DNA of 54,524 nucleotides, taken from assembly GCF_030538285.1 (NCBI RefSeq), contig NZ_JAUNUG010000019.1:1-54524 (forward strand). Direction: 5' to 3'. Positions 38,082 to 46,203 of the stretch are shown in pieces (position 1 is the first letter of the stretch; each line of letters opens with the position of its first letter). The translations under genes and the position numbers were made by a program. A model generated the notes under the pieces. The model ran no database searches and was not told the origin of the DNA. It worked only from the letters and a program-made list of their open reading frames with translations. Origin of the DNA: Corynebacterium sp. Its GTDB lineage: Bacteria > Actinomycetota > Actinomycetes > Mycobacteriales > Mycobacteriaceae.

Positions 38082-38735
38082 ATGACCTGGACACGAGACG
38101 AAATGGCGGCCATTGCCGCCCGCGAACTCGAGGACGGCGACTACGTCAACCTCGGCATCGGCATCCCCACCCTCATCGCCAACAACCTGCCCGCCGGCGT
38201 CGACGTCGTCGTGCAGAGCGAGAACGGCATCCTCGGCATGGGCCCCAACCCCTACCCGGGTGAGGAGGACCCCGACCTCATCAACGCCGGCAAGCAGACC
38301 ATCACCCTGCAGCCCGGGGCGGTCATCTTCGACTCCGCCACCTCCTTCGGCATGATCCGCGCCGGCAAGATGAAGGCCGCCTTCCTTGGTGCCATGGAGG
38401 TCTCCGGCAGCGGAGACCTGGCCAACTGGAAGATCCCCGGCAAGCTCGTCAAAGGCATGGGCGGGGCCATGGACCTCGTCGCCGGGGCACGCCGCGTTGT
38501 CGTGCTCACCGACCACAACGCCAAGGACGGCTCCCCCAAGATCGTCGAGGAGTGCTCGCTGCCGCTGACCGGCGTGGGGGTGGTCAACCGGATCATCACG
38601 GACCTGGCGGTCTTCGACGTCGTGGATAGGCAGCTCATCCTGCGCGAGATCGCGCCGGGACACACCGAGGACGAGGTGCGCGAACGTACCGGAACCGACT
38701 TCACGGTCGAGCTCGCGGAAGGAGCACAGGCATGA
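38082..38735 (+). CDS. scoB: 3-oxoacid CoA-transferase subunit B
   Basis: Beta subunit (217 aa) carrying the catalytic glutamate in [12 protein letters not shown], which forms the enzyme-CoA thioester. Other family blocks are [32 protein letters not shown] and [17 protein letters not shown]. It starts 3 nt after subunit A, so the two are made together. The stop overlaps the thiolase ATG (ATGA). Confidence 0.92.
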   Translation: MTWTRDEMAAIAARELEDGDYVNLGIGIPTLIANNLPAGVDVVVQSENGILGMGPNPYPGEEDPDLINAGKQTITLQPGAVIFDSATSFGMIRAGKMKAAFLGAMEVSGSGDLANWKIPGKLVKGMGGAMDLVAGARRVVVLTDHNAKDGSPKIVEECSLPLTGVGVVNRIITDLAVFDVVDRQLILREIAPGHTEDEVRERTGTDFTVELAEGAQA

Positions 38736-39895
38736 GGAACGTCATCGTCGCAGGCATCGGGGAAACCCCGATGGGCCGCTATCCCGACCGCGGCCTGCAC
38801 GCCATGATCGAGGAGGCCGGTAGCGCCGCGCTTATCGACGCCGGCGTCGACCCCGCCCGCATCGGTGCCGCCTACGTGGGCAACTTCGCCGGCCAGCCGC
38901 TCACCGGGCAGGCCCATATGGGCCCGCTGCTCGCCGAGACCCTGGGCATCCCCCATGTTCCGGCGCTGCGCGTTGAAGGCGCGTGTGCCTCCGGCGGGCT
39001 CGCCCTCTACCAGGCGGTACAGGCCATCCGGCACGGCATCCACGACGTCGTGCTGGTCGGCGGCGTGGAGAAGATGACCCACCAGACCACCGCCGTGGTC
39101 ACCGAGGCGCTGACCTCCGCCATGGACGTCGAACTCGAGGCCCAGTCCGGGCTCACCTTCCCCGGCATCTTCGCCATGGTGGCCCACCGCTACTTCCATG
39201 AGCACCGCGACGTCCGCCGCGAAATGGCCCAGGTGGCCGTCAACGCCCACGACAACGCCCTGCTCAACCCCCACGCCCAGCTGCAGAAGGCGATCGACGT
39301 GGACAAGGTGCTCTCCGCCCCCCGCATCGCCGACCCCTTCGGCCTCTACGACTGCTCCCTGGTCACCGATGGCGCCGCCTTCCTCGTGCTCACCGCCGAG
39401 GGTGTGGACACGGCCTCGACGGCGCGCCGGGTGCGCATCACCGGTTCCGGCCACGGCGGCGACACCCTGACGCTGCACGGCCGAAAATCCCAGACCAGCT
39501 TCGCCGCCACCCGGCAGGCCGCGGCCACCGCCTACGAGCAGGCCGGGGTGGGCCCGGGTGACATCGACCTCGCCGAGGTCCACGACTGCTTCACCATCAC
39601 CCAGATCATCAACACCGAGGACCTCGGGTTCTTCGAGCCCGGCCGCGGCGGCGACGCGGTGGCCGAGGGGCGGACGGCCCGCGGCGGCGACATGCCGATC
39701 AACACCTCCGGCGGCCTCAAGGCCAAGGGCCACCCGGTCGGGGCGACGGGCATCAGCCAGGCCATCGAGGTCATCACCCAGCTGCGTGGCGACGCCGGCG
39801 AGCGCCAGGTGTCCACCGCCAACATCGGGCTCACCCACAACCTGGGCGGCACCGCCGGCACCTGCGTCATCAACATCTTCGAGGGAGAATCATGA
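38732..39895 (+). CDS. SCP-x type thiolase
   Basis: A 387-aa thiolase of the SCP-x/SCP2 branch rather than the classical acetoacetyl-CoA thiolase type. The acylated cysteine lies in [16 protein letters not shown] (about residue 88), and histidines lie in [10 protein letters not shown] and [14 protein letters not shown]. It ends [14 protein letters not shown]. In context it would cleave acetoacetyl-CoA (or a longer 3-ketoacyl-CoA) into acyl-CoAs. SCP-x thiolases usually need a DUF35 partner; the short gene downstream looks like that partner, cut down. Confidence 0.88.
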   Translation: MRNVIVAGIGETPMGRYPDRGLHAMIEEAGSAALIDAGVDPARIGAAYVGNFAGQPLTGQAHMGPLLAETLGIPHVPALRVEGACASGGLALYQAVQAIRHGIHDVVLVGGVEKMTHQTTAVVTEALTSAMDVELEAQSGLTFPGIFAMVAHRYFHEHRDVRREMAQVAVNAHDNALLNPHAQLQKAIDVDKVLSAPRIADPFGLYDCSLVTDGAAFLVLTAEGVDTASTARRVRITGSGHGGDTLTLHGRKSQTSFAATRQAAATAYEQAGVGPGDIDLAEVHDCFTITQIINTEDLGFFEPGRGGDAVAEGRTARGGDMPINTSGGLKAKGHPVGATGISQAIEVITQLRGDAGERQVSTANIGLTHNLGGTAGTCVINIFEGES

Positions 39896-40104
39896 GTTCC
39901 ACCATCTTCACCTACACGATCGTGCGCACCCCACCCCAGGGCGTCGAAGGTGCGCCCTACTGTGTGGCCATCGTCGACACCGACGGCCATCGCGAGACCG
40001 CCCGCGTCGCCGGCTACACCGACGGGCGGGAGGTCAGCATCGGGCAGGCGCTGCGCGCACTCGACCAGCCGGATGAGTTCGGGGCGCGCTACAGCCTGGA
40101 CTGA
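39892..40104 (+). CDS. Short OB-fold-like (DUF35 C-terminal) partner of the thiolase
   Basis: A 70-aa protein, [23 protein letters not shown], then CVAIVDTDGHRETARVAGY and VSIGQALRAL. The pattern resembles the OB-fold half of DUF35 proteins that accompany SCP-x thiolases (YT.V...P.GF....PY..A.V...G). The zinc-ribbon half, with its four cysteines, is missing. It is translationally coupled to the thiolase (ATGA) and closes the operon. Its end overlaps the convergent flavin reductase gene by 16 nt. The assignment is from pattern and context only. Confidence 0.65.
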   Translation: MSSTIFTYTIVRTPPQGVEGAPYCVAIVDTDGHRETARVAGYTDGREVSIGQALRALDQPDEFGARYSLD

Positions 40105-40721
40105 TTGGCCTCCGGGCGGGGCATCTCGAAGCGGGCCTCTTCGGAGATGGTGAAGTAGGTCGCGGGGCCGCCACCCCGGCTGATGGGGTCAGCCAAGGTG
40201 GTTTGGTAGATGCCGTCGACGAGCAGTGTCTTGTCGATGTGCACGCCTACGACCTCCCCGAACACCATTCTCGTCTCGGTCGGCGCACCGGCGGCATCCT
40301 CCAGATGCACGATCTGCGTGGCGCGGCACTCGAAGACGACGCGGGCCTCGCCGACGTGGGGGACGTCGATAAGCCGGGAGGGGGCGGGGGTGAGCCCGGC
40401 GAGCGCGAACTCATCCACCTCCGGGCCGGTGATCCGCGCCGACTCGTTCATCGCCTCCGCCAGGTCGCGTGTGGCGAGGTTCCAGCAGAACTCTCCGGTT
40501 TCGCGGATGTTGGTCACGGAGTCCTTCTCCCCGATGCTGGCGAATCCGATGAGCGGCGGCGTGTACGAGAAAGCGTTGAAGAAGCTGTAGGGCGCCAGAT
40601 TGAGGGTGCCGTCAGCGGCGCGCGAAGAAATCCAGCCGATCGGGCGCGGCGCGATGATGGCGTTGAAGGGCGAATGCGGCAGACCGTGGCCGGCGGCCGG
40701 CTCGTAGAAGTGGAAGTCCAT
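40089..40721 (-). CDS. Flavin reductase-like FMN-binding protein
   Basis: A 210-aa split-barrel flavoprotein of the flavin reductase-like (DIM6/NTAB) family. MDFHFYEPAAGHGLPHSPFNAIIAPRP is the beginning. IGWISSRAADG, NLAPYSFFNAFSYTPPLIGFAS and the internal SVTNIRETGEFCWNLAT are the FMN-binding blocks. ATG 40721 is supported by TACTGT at 40728-40733 (minus strand), 6 nt upstream; the ORF itself stays open further upstream through the erm leader. The reaction is unknown. It diverges from the erm leader with nearly touching promoters. Confidence 0.87.
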   Translation of the reverse strand: MDFHFYEPAAGHGLPHSPFNAIIAPRPIGWISSRAADGTLNLAPYSFFNAFSYTPPLIGFASIGEKDSVTNIRETGEFCWNLATRDLAEAMNESARITGPEVDEFALAGLTPAPSRLIDVPHVGEARVVFECRATQIVHLEDAAGAPTETRMVFGEVVGVHIDKTLLVDGIYQTTLADPISRGGGPATYFTISEEARFEMPRPEANQSRL

Positions 40722-40738
40722 GCGGCCACAGTAGGTGG

Positions 40739-40744
40739 TAATGT
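40739..40744 (+). promoter_or_regulatory. Probable -10 element of the erm leader
   Basis: TAATGT lies 7 nt before the leader-peptide ATG (40752), which would make the leader mRNA leaderless. The opposing -10 of the flavin reductase gene (TACTGT, 40728-40733, minus strand) is 5 nt away. The two divergent promoters therefore overlap. Confidence 0.5.
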
Positions 40745-40751
40745 CGTTGAC

Positions 40752-40799
40752 ATGTTGATCTTGGGAACCGCCTTCATGCGGTTGCGCCGCAACCGCTGA
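40752..40799 (+). CDS. Erm leader peptide (macrolide-sensing)
   Basis: A 15-codon ORF encoding MLILGTAFMRLRRNR, starting 148 nt before the methylase. It looks like the leader described for erm(X) (MLISGTAF-type start, from memory). It contains the R-L-R stretch at which macrolide-bound ribosomes stall in other Erm leaders. It is expected to act as the sensor in translational attenuation: stalling would disrupt the downstream hairpins and free the methylase start. The hairpin GCGGTTGC/GCAACCGC overlaps its last codons. Confidence 0.8.
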   Translation: MLILGTAFMRLRRNR

Positions 40800-40894
40800 C
40801 AGCGGCTGACCCTCCAGTAATGGTCGCCGCTCCGGTCCATGAGCCGGGCGGTCCCTTTGTCGTGCCCGGCTCCAGAACACCTCATTCTCGGAGC
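40778..40894 (+). promoter_or_regulatory. Multi-hairpin attenuator of the erm gene
   Basis: Mutually exclusive stems can be drawn by eye. GCGGTTGC (40778-40785) pairs with GCAACCGC (40789-40796). AGCGGC (40801-40806) pairs with GCCGCT (40826-40831). GAGCCGGGC (40841-40849) pairs with GCCCGGCTC (40864-40872). GCTCCG (40829-40834) pairs with CGGAGC (40889-40894). The last stem would hide the GGAG ribosome site of the methylase (40890-40893). Confidence 0.7.
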
Positions 40895-40899
40895 ACCCC

Positions 40900-41691
40900 T
40901 TGTCTGCATACTCCCACGGCCGTCACGAGCACGGCCAGAACTTCCTCACTGATTCCCGCGTTATCGCCTCGCTCATGGAGCGCGTCGCATCCACCACAGG
41001 CCCTCTCATTGAGATCGGCCCCGGCGAAGGCGCTCTGAGCCGCCCGCTGGCCGGTATCGGTCGGTCCCTCACCGCCGTGGAGATCGATCCCCGGCTCACG
41101 GAGGCGTTGCGGCTGGCACTTGGCCCCGCGGTCACCGTCATCAACGATGATTTCCTGCGTTACCGACTGCCCTCGCATCCGCACGTCATCGTCGGAAACA
41201 TCCCGTTCCACCTCACCACGGCCATCCTCCGACGTCTGCTGCATGCGCCTGCCTGGACCGATGCCGTCCTTCTCATGCAATGGGAGGTCGCCCGGCGGCG
41301 CGCCGGGGTCGGTGCATCCACCATGATGACAGCCCAATGGGCACCATGGTTCACGTTCGAGCTCGGCGAACGCGTCCCCCGGGCAGCGTTCACTCCCCGG
41401 CCCGGGGTCGACGGCGGTGTCCTGCACATCCGGCGCCGCACGACTCCGCTGGTGCCGACGAAGAACCGCAAGGCGTTCCAGGCGCTGGTGCATACCCTCT
41501 ACACGGGGCGCGGTCGCGGCATCGGGGAGATCATCACCCGGGCCAGGATCCTCCCCTCCCGGCAGGCGGCGCAGGCGTGGGCGGAACGATCCGGGGTGCG
41601 CCCCACTGCGCTGCCCTCGGATCTGTCGGTGGTCCAGATGGTCAGCCTCTTCGAGAGCAGCGGGGCGGCCCCGCCCCGACGCCGCAGGTAG
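40900..41691 (+). CDS. erm: 23S rRNA (adenine) N-methyltransferase, Erm(X)-like
   Basis: Dimethylates A2058 of 23S rRNA, giving macrolide-lincosamide-streptogramin B resistance. The product is 263 aa from a TTG at 40900 with GGAG 6 nt upstream. The N-terminus MSAYSHGRHEHGQNFLT is nearly that of Erm(X). SAM motif I is LIEIGPGEGALS (36-47), acidic AVEID follows, and the catalytic NIPF lies at 100-103 in VGNIPFHLTTAIL. WTDAVLLMQWEVARRRAGVG and TMMTAQWAPWFTF match the family closely. It differs from my memory of Erm(X) in several stretches and in its C-terminus (shorter, PPRRRR), so it may be a new erm class or an intrinsic one. No transposase lies nearby. Confidence 0.9.
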   Translation: MSAYSHGRHEHGQNFLTDSRVIASLMERVASTTGPLIEIGPGEGALSRPLAGIGRSLTAVEIDPRLTEALRLALGPAVTVINDDFLRYRLPSHPHVIVGNIPFHLTTAILRRLLHAPAWTDAVLLMQWEVARRRAGVGASTMMTAQWAPWFTFELGERVPRAAFTPRPGVDGGVLHIRRRTTPLVPTKNRKAFQALVHTLYTGRGRGIGEIITRARILPSRQAAQAWAERSGVRPTALPSDLSVVQMVSLFESSGAAPPRRRR

Positions 41692-41706
41692 AAGAAGGTC
41701 CGGACA

Positions 41707-42675
41707 TTACGGGCGCTGCTCGCTCCCGTCGGGGAAGCGGGCGAAGCGACCGGCATCGCGGGGGAAGACCTCCTCGGTGGTGGGCCACGGCCAGCCGCCG
41801 AAGCGGGTCTCCTGATAGTCGATGAACGCCTGCTGCAGCTCCGCATGCGAGTTGGCCACGAAGGGGCCGTGCTGATGCACCGGCGCCCCGATGGGCACAC
41901 CCTGGAGGACCAGCGCGCGCACCGTCTCCTGACCTGCGGTGATCTCGGTGCTCTCCTGCCCGACCTGCTGGTAGCCCCAGCCTGCGGCCACCGTCGACCC
42001 CTCGACCTCGGCGTCTCCGGAGAAGACGTAGAGGGTGCGGCGGGTCTCGTCATTCTTGGAGGCCGGGAGGGTGAGGGACTGCCCGGCCTCGACCTCGATG
42101 AGCCAGACGGCGACATCATGGGCCGGGTCGGCGGCCCAGGAATTCACCGGCGGGTTGAGGGGCGTGGCATCGCCGAGCGCGCCCGCGATGATGCGCACCG
42201 ATCCGCCTTCGGCCTGGTGGACCGGGATATCCTCACCCCACTGCATGGTGAATTCCGCGGGGACGGTCTTGGATTCCGGCGGCAGGTTGAGCCAGATCTG
42301 GAAGAGCTCGAGGGGGTTGGGGGAATCCTCGTTGATCAGCGGGAACATCTCCGAGTGGGTGACGCCTCCGCCGGTGGTCAGCCACTGGGCGTCACCCTGG
42401 CCGTAGCGGGCCGCGGCGCCGACGGAGTCGGTGTGGTCGACGTGTCCGGAGGTGACCAGGGTGATGGTCTCGAAGCCGCGGTGCGGGTGAGCGGGGAAGC
42501 CGGGGATCTTCCGGCCGTGGTACATGCTCCAGCCCTCGGGCCGGGCGGAGCCGGGGCCCATGTCGGCATCGCCGGCCGGGAAGGCGTCCTGGTGGAAGAC
42601 GGCGAAGAGGAAGGGATCGGTGCCCTGCCAGGGGTGGGTGAGGCGGAAGGGAACATTGGAAGTGGTCATGTACAT
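41707..42675 (-). CDS. Pirin family protein
   Basis: Bicupin pirin-like protein of 322 aa (from ATG 42675; ATG 42669 gives 320). The pirin signature reads FPAHPHRGFETITLVTSGHVDHTDS and GDAQWLTTGGGVTHSEMF, with the metal ligands His-x-His, His and Glu. The second cupin follows, with VHQHGPFVANS near the end. Bacterial pirins have been tied to quercetinase-like activity or to redox and metabolic control; the role here is unknown. It converges on erm, with 15 nt between stops. Confidence 0.88.
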   Translation of the reverse strand: MYMTTSNVPFRLTHPWQGTDPFLFAVFHQDAFPAGDADMGPGSARPEGWSMYHGRKIPGFPAHPHRGFETITLVTSGHVDHTDSVGAAARYGQGDAQWLTTGGGVTHSEMFPLINEDSPNPLELFQIWLNLPPESKTVPAEFTMQWGEDIPVHQAEGGSVRIIAGALGDATPLNPPVNSWAADPAHDVAVWLIEVEAGQSLTLPASKNDETRRTLYVFSGDAEVEGSTVAAGWGYQQVGQESTEITAGQETVRALVLQGVPIGAPVHQHGPFVANSHAELQQAFIDYQETRFGGWPWPTTEEVFPRDAGRFARFPDGSEQRP

Positions 42676-42733
42676 GTCAACAACTTCGGGGAGGGTTTGT
42701 TCCCGCTGCGAGACGGGCCCGTACCGTGGGGGC

Positions 42734-43039
42734 ATGAGTATCCGGGGAGTCGGCGTCGATGCGCAGGGTCGCTGCGCCCACTACCGCAGCGACCGCGACG
42801 TGGTGGCCAACCGCTGCGCGACCTGCGGGGATTACTGGGCGTGCCACGCCTGTCACGCGGAGCTGGCGGATCACCCCTTCGGTCGGATGCCGTTGGTCGA
42901 GTCGGGCTCGGTCATGTGCGGGGTGTGCGCCCACGGGATGGATTATGCGGCGTACTCGGCGGCGACGGCCTGCCCGCAGTGCCGGCACCCCTTCAATGCG
43001 GGGTGCGCCGCGCACGCTTCGCTCTACTTCCTGATCTGA
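42734..43039 (+). CDS. CHY-type zinc finger protein
   Basis: A 101-aa cysteine/histidine-rich protein: C14-A-H16-Y, C28xxC31, C37xxC40-H41, C62xxC65, C80xxC83-x-H85, C91xxH94. This is the CHY zinc-finger pattern, binding about three zinc ions. Such small bacterial CHY proteins have no firm function. ATG 42734 lies 6 nt after TACCGT (42722-42727), a leaderless layout. It diverges from the pirin gene, sharing a 58-nt intergenic region. Confidence 0.85.
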   Translation: MSIRGVGVDAQGRCAHYRSDRDVVANRCATCGDYWACHACHAELADHPFGRMPLVESGSVMCGVCAHGMDYAAYSAATACPQCRHPFNAGCAAHASLYFLI

Positions 43040-43121
43040 CCCCCGGGCGGGATGACAGGGCGGCGTACACTTGTTACAGTTGTTGCAGATAATTCCAGGT
43101 ACTTCAGTTGGGAGGGCCGCT

Positions 43122-43559
43122 GTGGCCGACGTCATGCGCATCGATCAGGAGGACCTCACGGAAAGTGAGCTGTGGGAGCACCTCTCCCTGCTCAAGGATC
43201 TGTGCCGCAGGCTGCCTGTGCATTCTCCCGTGGCTGAATTGGTCGGGCAGCTTGCTTCGGCACTGGAGGGCGGACGGGAGTTCACTGCAATTGTCGGCGA
43301 GAAGGATCTCAGTCCGAACGAGGCGGCGAAACTACTCGGAATCAGTCGGCCCCACCTCATGGAAAAGTACGTCCGAACAGGCCTTCTTGAGGCAGGTAAG
43401 GTCGGGACGCACTATCGCATCTCGGCCAGCGCTGTCGCGGATTTCATCGAACGCCGGGAGCGCGCGGCCCAGGACGTGGCGGAAGCGATTTCGCATTCAT
43501 ATGAAACGCGCGAACTCGACCTCCGTGACGAGGATCTGGAGGAGCTCGCTGAACTCTAG
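43122..43559 (+). CDS. HTH (excisionase-like) protein resembling a type II antitoxin
   Basis: A 145-aa protein. The C-terminal half contains an excisionase/MerR-like helix-turn-helix, LSPNEAAKLLGISRPHLMEKYVRTG, then KVGTHYRISASAVADFIERRERA. This is the layout of actinobacterial antitoxins that normally precede a PIN-domain toxin. No PIN gene follows: the next gene is convergent and overlaps its stop by 4 nt. GTG 43122 has GGGAGGG 5 nt upstream. It is either an orphan antitoxin or a regulator of the convergent unknown gene. Confidence 0.75.
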   Translation: MADVMRIDQEDLTESELWEHLSLLKDLCRRLPVHSPVAELVGQLASALEGGREFTAIVGEKDLSPNEAAKLLGISRPHLMEKYVRTGLLEAGKVGTHYRISASAVADFIERRERAAQDVAEAISHSYETRELDLRDEDLEELAEL

Positions 43560-44662
43560 TCGGTGGGACTACCGGACGCTTCGATCCGCTTGATTAGGCT
43601 CTGCAGTTTCTGCGCCACGGGTTGGATGCTTTCACATTCCTCGCAGATGGGCAGGTCGGGTGCCGAATCTCCGTCGCGGGTCGGGACGAACCAGACACCA
43701 CACAGTGCCTTGACTGCTTTTCCGAGAACATATCCGGCAGTCAGCTCATTGATACCTGCCCAGTGGAGGACTGCGGGAGCAGCGGGCTGTCGGCGTGCCA
43801 CGTGTCCGTCAGTTGCGATCGTGAGGAACTGCGCGAGTTGGGCATGTGTCACCAGAAGGTTGAGAAGGATCCTTCGATAATCGGGGCCGTAAACCTGTTC
43901 TCTCAACTCAGCATTCGGTTGGAGGAAGGGGACGTAAAGTCCCAGGAATCTTGACCGGAGGTTGTCGTTGTCTGCGTCGATGGTCATGCTCACAGTCACC
44001 TCAGCCGTCGACTCATGCATCGTGTCTACAGAATTTGATACCTCAGAAAAATCGATTCTGACGAGGACTTTCGCCGGCATGTTCTTCGGGAGGGGGACAA
44101 GACTGTCACTGCCTGGAGCATTCACCGCCCGTTCCATGGCCCGGCAGAAACTTTGCAGCAGTTCGATATCCTCGGCCGATGTCAGACGGGCAGCCCTGTC
44201 CCGGTCTCGAAGCTGTTGATCGATTCGGGAAGGAAAGGCACTGCTACTGCTTGATGACAACACGTCAGCAGTGCTCGCGTGAAAGCGGTCATGGGTGTCT
44301 GCATGGACCAGCCACCAGTCGCCTTCTGCGTCGACGATGACTGCACCACGCCAGGCTGCCCCCTGGTGAGAGCGCACCTCGTAGACAGGCACTCCACATT
44401 TCCGTGAGCTGCTCCGGTGCAGATCCGGAAGCGCACTACTGTCCAAGAAGGATCGCGCATCCTTGAGCAAGGGATGATCCAATTCATCCAAGTTCAGTGA
44501 CGCGAGGATCTGTCGGCGAAGGTCATTGGGGGCGGAAGCCAGTCGGCGCACCGCGTCGTATGTGGTTGGGTCAGCGAACGAATCCCTGGGCAACCTCTTG
44601 ATGACGCGGAGCGTGGGTCGGATCGCATGCATAAGGGACAGACTAGTGGAGGGGTCGAACAT
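43556..44662 (-). CDS. Unknown protein with C-terminal cysteine pair, atypical composition
   Basis: A 368-aa protein with no domain I recognise, starting MFDPSTSLSLMHAIRP (ATG 44662; the start is uncertain because the frame is open further and no Shine-Dalgarno is evident). The centre holds VPVYEVRSHQGAAWRGAVIVDAEGDWWLVH and then DTHDRFHAS. The C-terminus holds CGVWFVPTRDG and ICEECESI, possibly one zinc site. There are no membrane segments. Codon use is visibly less GC-biased than in all neighbours, which suggests recent transfer together with the HTH gene. Confidence 0.65.
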   Translation of the reverse strand: MFDPSTSLSLMHAIRPTLRVIKRLPRDSFADPTTYDAVRRLASAPNDLRRQILASLNLDELDHPLLKDARSFLDSSALPDLHRSSSRKCGVPVYEVRSHQGAAWRGAVIVDAEGDWWLVHADTHDRFHASTADVLSSSSSSAFPSRIDQQLRDRDRAARLTSAEDIELLQSFCRAMERAVNAPGSDSLVPLPKNMPAKVLVRIDFSEVSNSVDTMHESTAEVTVSMTIDADNDNLRSRFLGLYVPFLQPNAELREQVYGPDYRRILLNLLVTHAQLAQFLTIATDGHVARRQPAAPAVLHWAGINELTAGYVLGKAVKALCGVWFVPTRDGDSAPDLPICEECESIQPVAQKLQSLIKRIEASGSPTD

Positions 44663-44691
44663 ATGATCGCCGCTGGAGGGAGACTCGCCCT

Positions 44692-45492
44692 CTACAGCTG
44701 ATCGAGCACCGCTTCCGCCATCGCGCGCTGCCCCAGGGGTGTCGGGTGCATGGGATAGGCGTCCGTCTCCTCCCCGGTGATGTCGGCCCAGCGCTGCACG
44801 GGTTCGGCACAGGCGGAGTGCTCGGATGCGTCCGCAGGCAGGACGAACTCGGCGCCGTGGCGTTCCGCGGCCGCGCGGACCACGTCGTTGATCTGTTCGG
44901 TGAGGGCCACCGCCCAGGCGCGGTGCTCCTCCGGGACGGCCTCCAGCTCCGGACATTCACCCGCCGAGACCAGCGGGAGGTAGCCGGTGGCGATGACCCG
45001 TGCGTCGGGACTGGCCTCCGCGATGAGGCCGTAGACCTCGTCGAGGCGGGCGGGGACGGAGTCGAGCTGTTCGTTGACGGGGGCGTCGAGAAGCGCAGGG
45101 CAGTCGAGCGTTTCGCTCATGGCGCGGCGGAAGCAGCCGGCGATCTCGGCGAAGCGGATGTCGTTGCCGCCGATGGACAGGGTCACCAGATCGGTGTCCG
45201 GGGTGAGGGCGGCGGCCTGGCCGGGGATGTCGGCGGTGACGGCGCTCGAGCAGGTGACGTCCTGACCGGCGGCGACGGGGGCGTCGATAAGCAGGAGGGA
45301 GGGGTAGTTGTCCGCGGAGCGGAAGCACTCGAGGGGGCCGGAGGTCGGGGCGCTGCGGCTGCCCATCGCGGCGAAGGAGTCCCCGAGGGCGACGTAGTGC
45401 CGATAGGTGACGAGTTCCGGTGTCATGTCGGGGGCCGTGCAGGCGGCGAGCAGCCCGGCGCCGAGGAGGGCGGGCACGGCGCGGAAGTTCAT
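44692..45492 (-). CDS. SGNH/GDSL-type esterase lipoprotein
   Basis: A 266-aa exported hydrolase. The N-terminus is a lipoprotein signal with lipobox LLAAC (Cys18). The SGNH blocks are YVALGDSFAAMG (catalytic Ser39), SIGGNDIRFAE (Asn) and the C-terminal DAYPMHPTPLGQ (Asp/His). It most resembles secreted actinobacterial lipases/esterases. ATG 45492 lies 6 nt downstream of TACATT (45499-45504, minus strand), so it is probably leaderless. It diverges from the lipocalin gene. It contains two copies of the dispersed motif (45085, 45283). Confidence 0.9.
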   Translation of the reverse strand: MNFRAVPALLGAGLLAACTAPDMTPELVTYRHYVALGDSFAAMGSRSAPTSGPLECFRSADNYPSLLLIDAPVAAGQDVTCSSAVTADIPGQAAALTPDTDLVTLSIGGNDIRFAEIAGCFRRAMSETLDCPALLDAPVNEQLDSVPARLDEVYGLIAEASPDARVIATGYLPLVSAGECPELEAVPEEHRAWAVALTEQINDVVRAAAERHGAEFVLPADASEHSACAEPVQRWADITGEETDAYPMHPTPLGQRAMAEAVLDQL

Positions 45493-45563
45493 GACTCCAA
45501 TGTACGAATCAATCAGTCCGACCGCATGTAGTGTCGGAAGTCACACCTCAGAAAGGTAGATAC

Positions 45564-46202
45564 ATGCGCCGGATCCTCCTTGCCCTCGCCCTGGGTGCCA
45601 CCTCGCTCAGCCCTGTCGCCGGGGCGCAGGACCTTTTCGATGGCGGCCGTCTCGGGGGCGGCTCCTCCCAAATCATCCCGCAGGGCTCCTCCCTGCCGGG
45701 CGCCGAGCTCCCCGAGGTCAACCGGGCCGTCGACCTCGAGCGCTACTCCGGCACGTGGTACCAGGTCGCCGCCCTCCCGCAGCCCTACACGCTGCAGTGC
45801 GCGCACCACACGACTGCGGAGTACGGGGTCGTGGATGCGCAGACCATCTCAGTCCGCAATTCCTGCGGCACGCTCCTCGGCCCGCGCTCGACCATCGAGG
45901 GCACCGCCACGGCGGTGTCCGACGCCTCCCTCCGCGTCACCTTTCCCGGCGTGCCCTTCCAGCAGGTCGACGGGCCGCCCAACTACCGGGTGACCCATCT
46001 GGAGGAGGACTACTCCCTCGCGGTCGTCGGTGACCCGCGCCGCCTGTCCGGGTTCGTGCTCTCACGGACGCCGGATCTCAGCCCCGGAGAATGGTCGCGG
46101 GTCCGGGGGATCGTCGAGTCCCGCGGCTGGAACTCGTGCACCTTCCTCACGGTGCCGACGCCCGGCGGCCGTGGCGATGTGGCGCCTCTCTGCGCTTTGT
46201 GA
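45564..46202 (+). CDS. Secreted lipocalin (Blc-like)
   Basis: A 212-aa exported protein. The signal peptide MRRILLALALGATSLSPVAGA is cut before QDL. The lipocalin motif LERYSGTWYQVAALP (GxW) is followed by a beta-barrel resembling bacterial Blc, with FPGVPFQQVDGPPNYRVTHLEEDYSLAVVGDP and the closing LSRTPDLSPGEW. It probably binds a lipid or lipophilic molecule in the envelope. Start ATG 45564 has AAAGG upstream. It diverges from the SGNH lipoprotein gene and may work with it on a common lipid, though that is speculation. Confidence 0.88.
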   Translation: MRRILLALALGATSLSPVAGAQDLFDGGRLGGGSSQIIPQGSSLPGAELPEVNRAVDLERYSGTWYQVAALPQPYTLQCAHHTTAEYGVVDAQTISVRNSCGTLLGPRSTIEGTATAVSDASLRVTFPGVPFQQVDGPPNYRVTHLEEDYSLAVVGDPRRLSGFVLSRTPDLSPGEWSRVRGIVESRGWNSCTFLTVPTPGGRGDVAPLCAL

Positions 46203-46203
46203 C

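Noticed and set aside
43071-43121. An earlier TTG start (43071) for the HTH gene
   Set aside because: The GTG at 43122 has a strong GGGAGGG at correct spacing, and the extra 17 residues look like translated promoter DNA.
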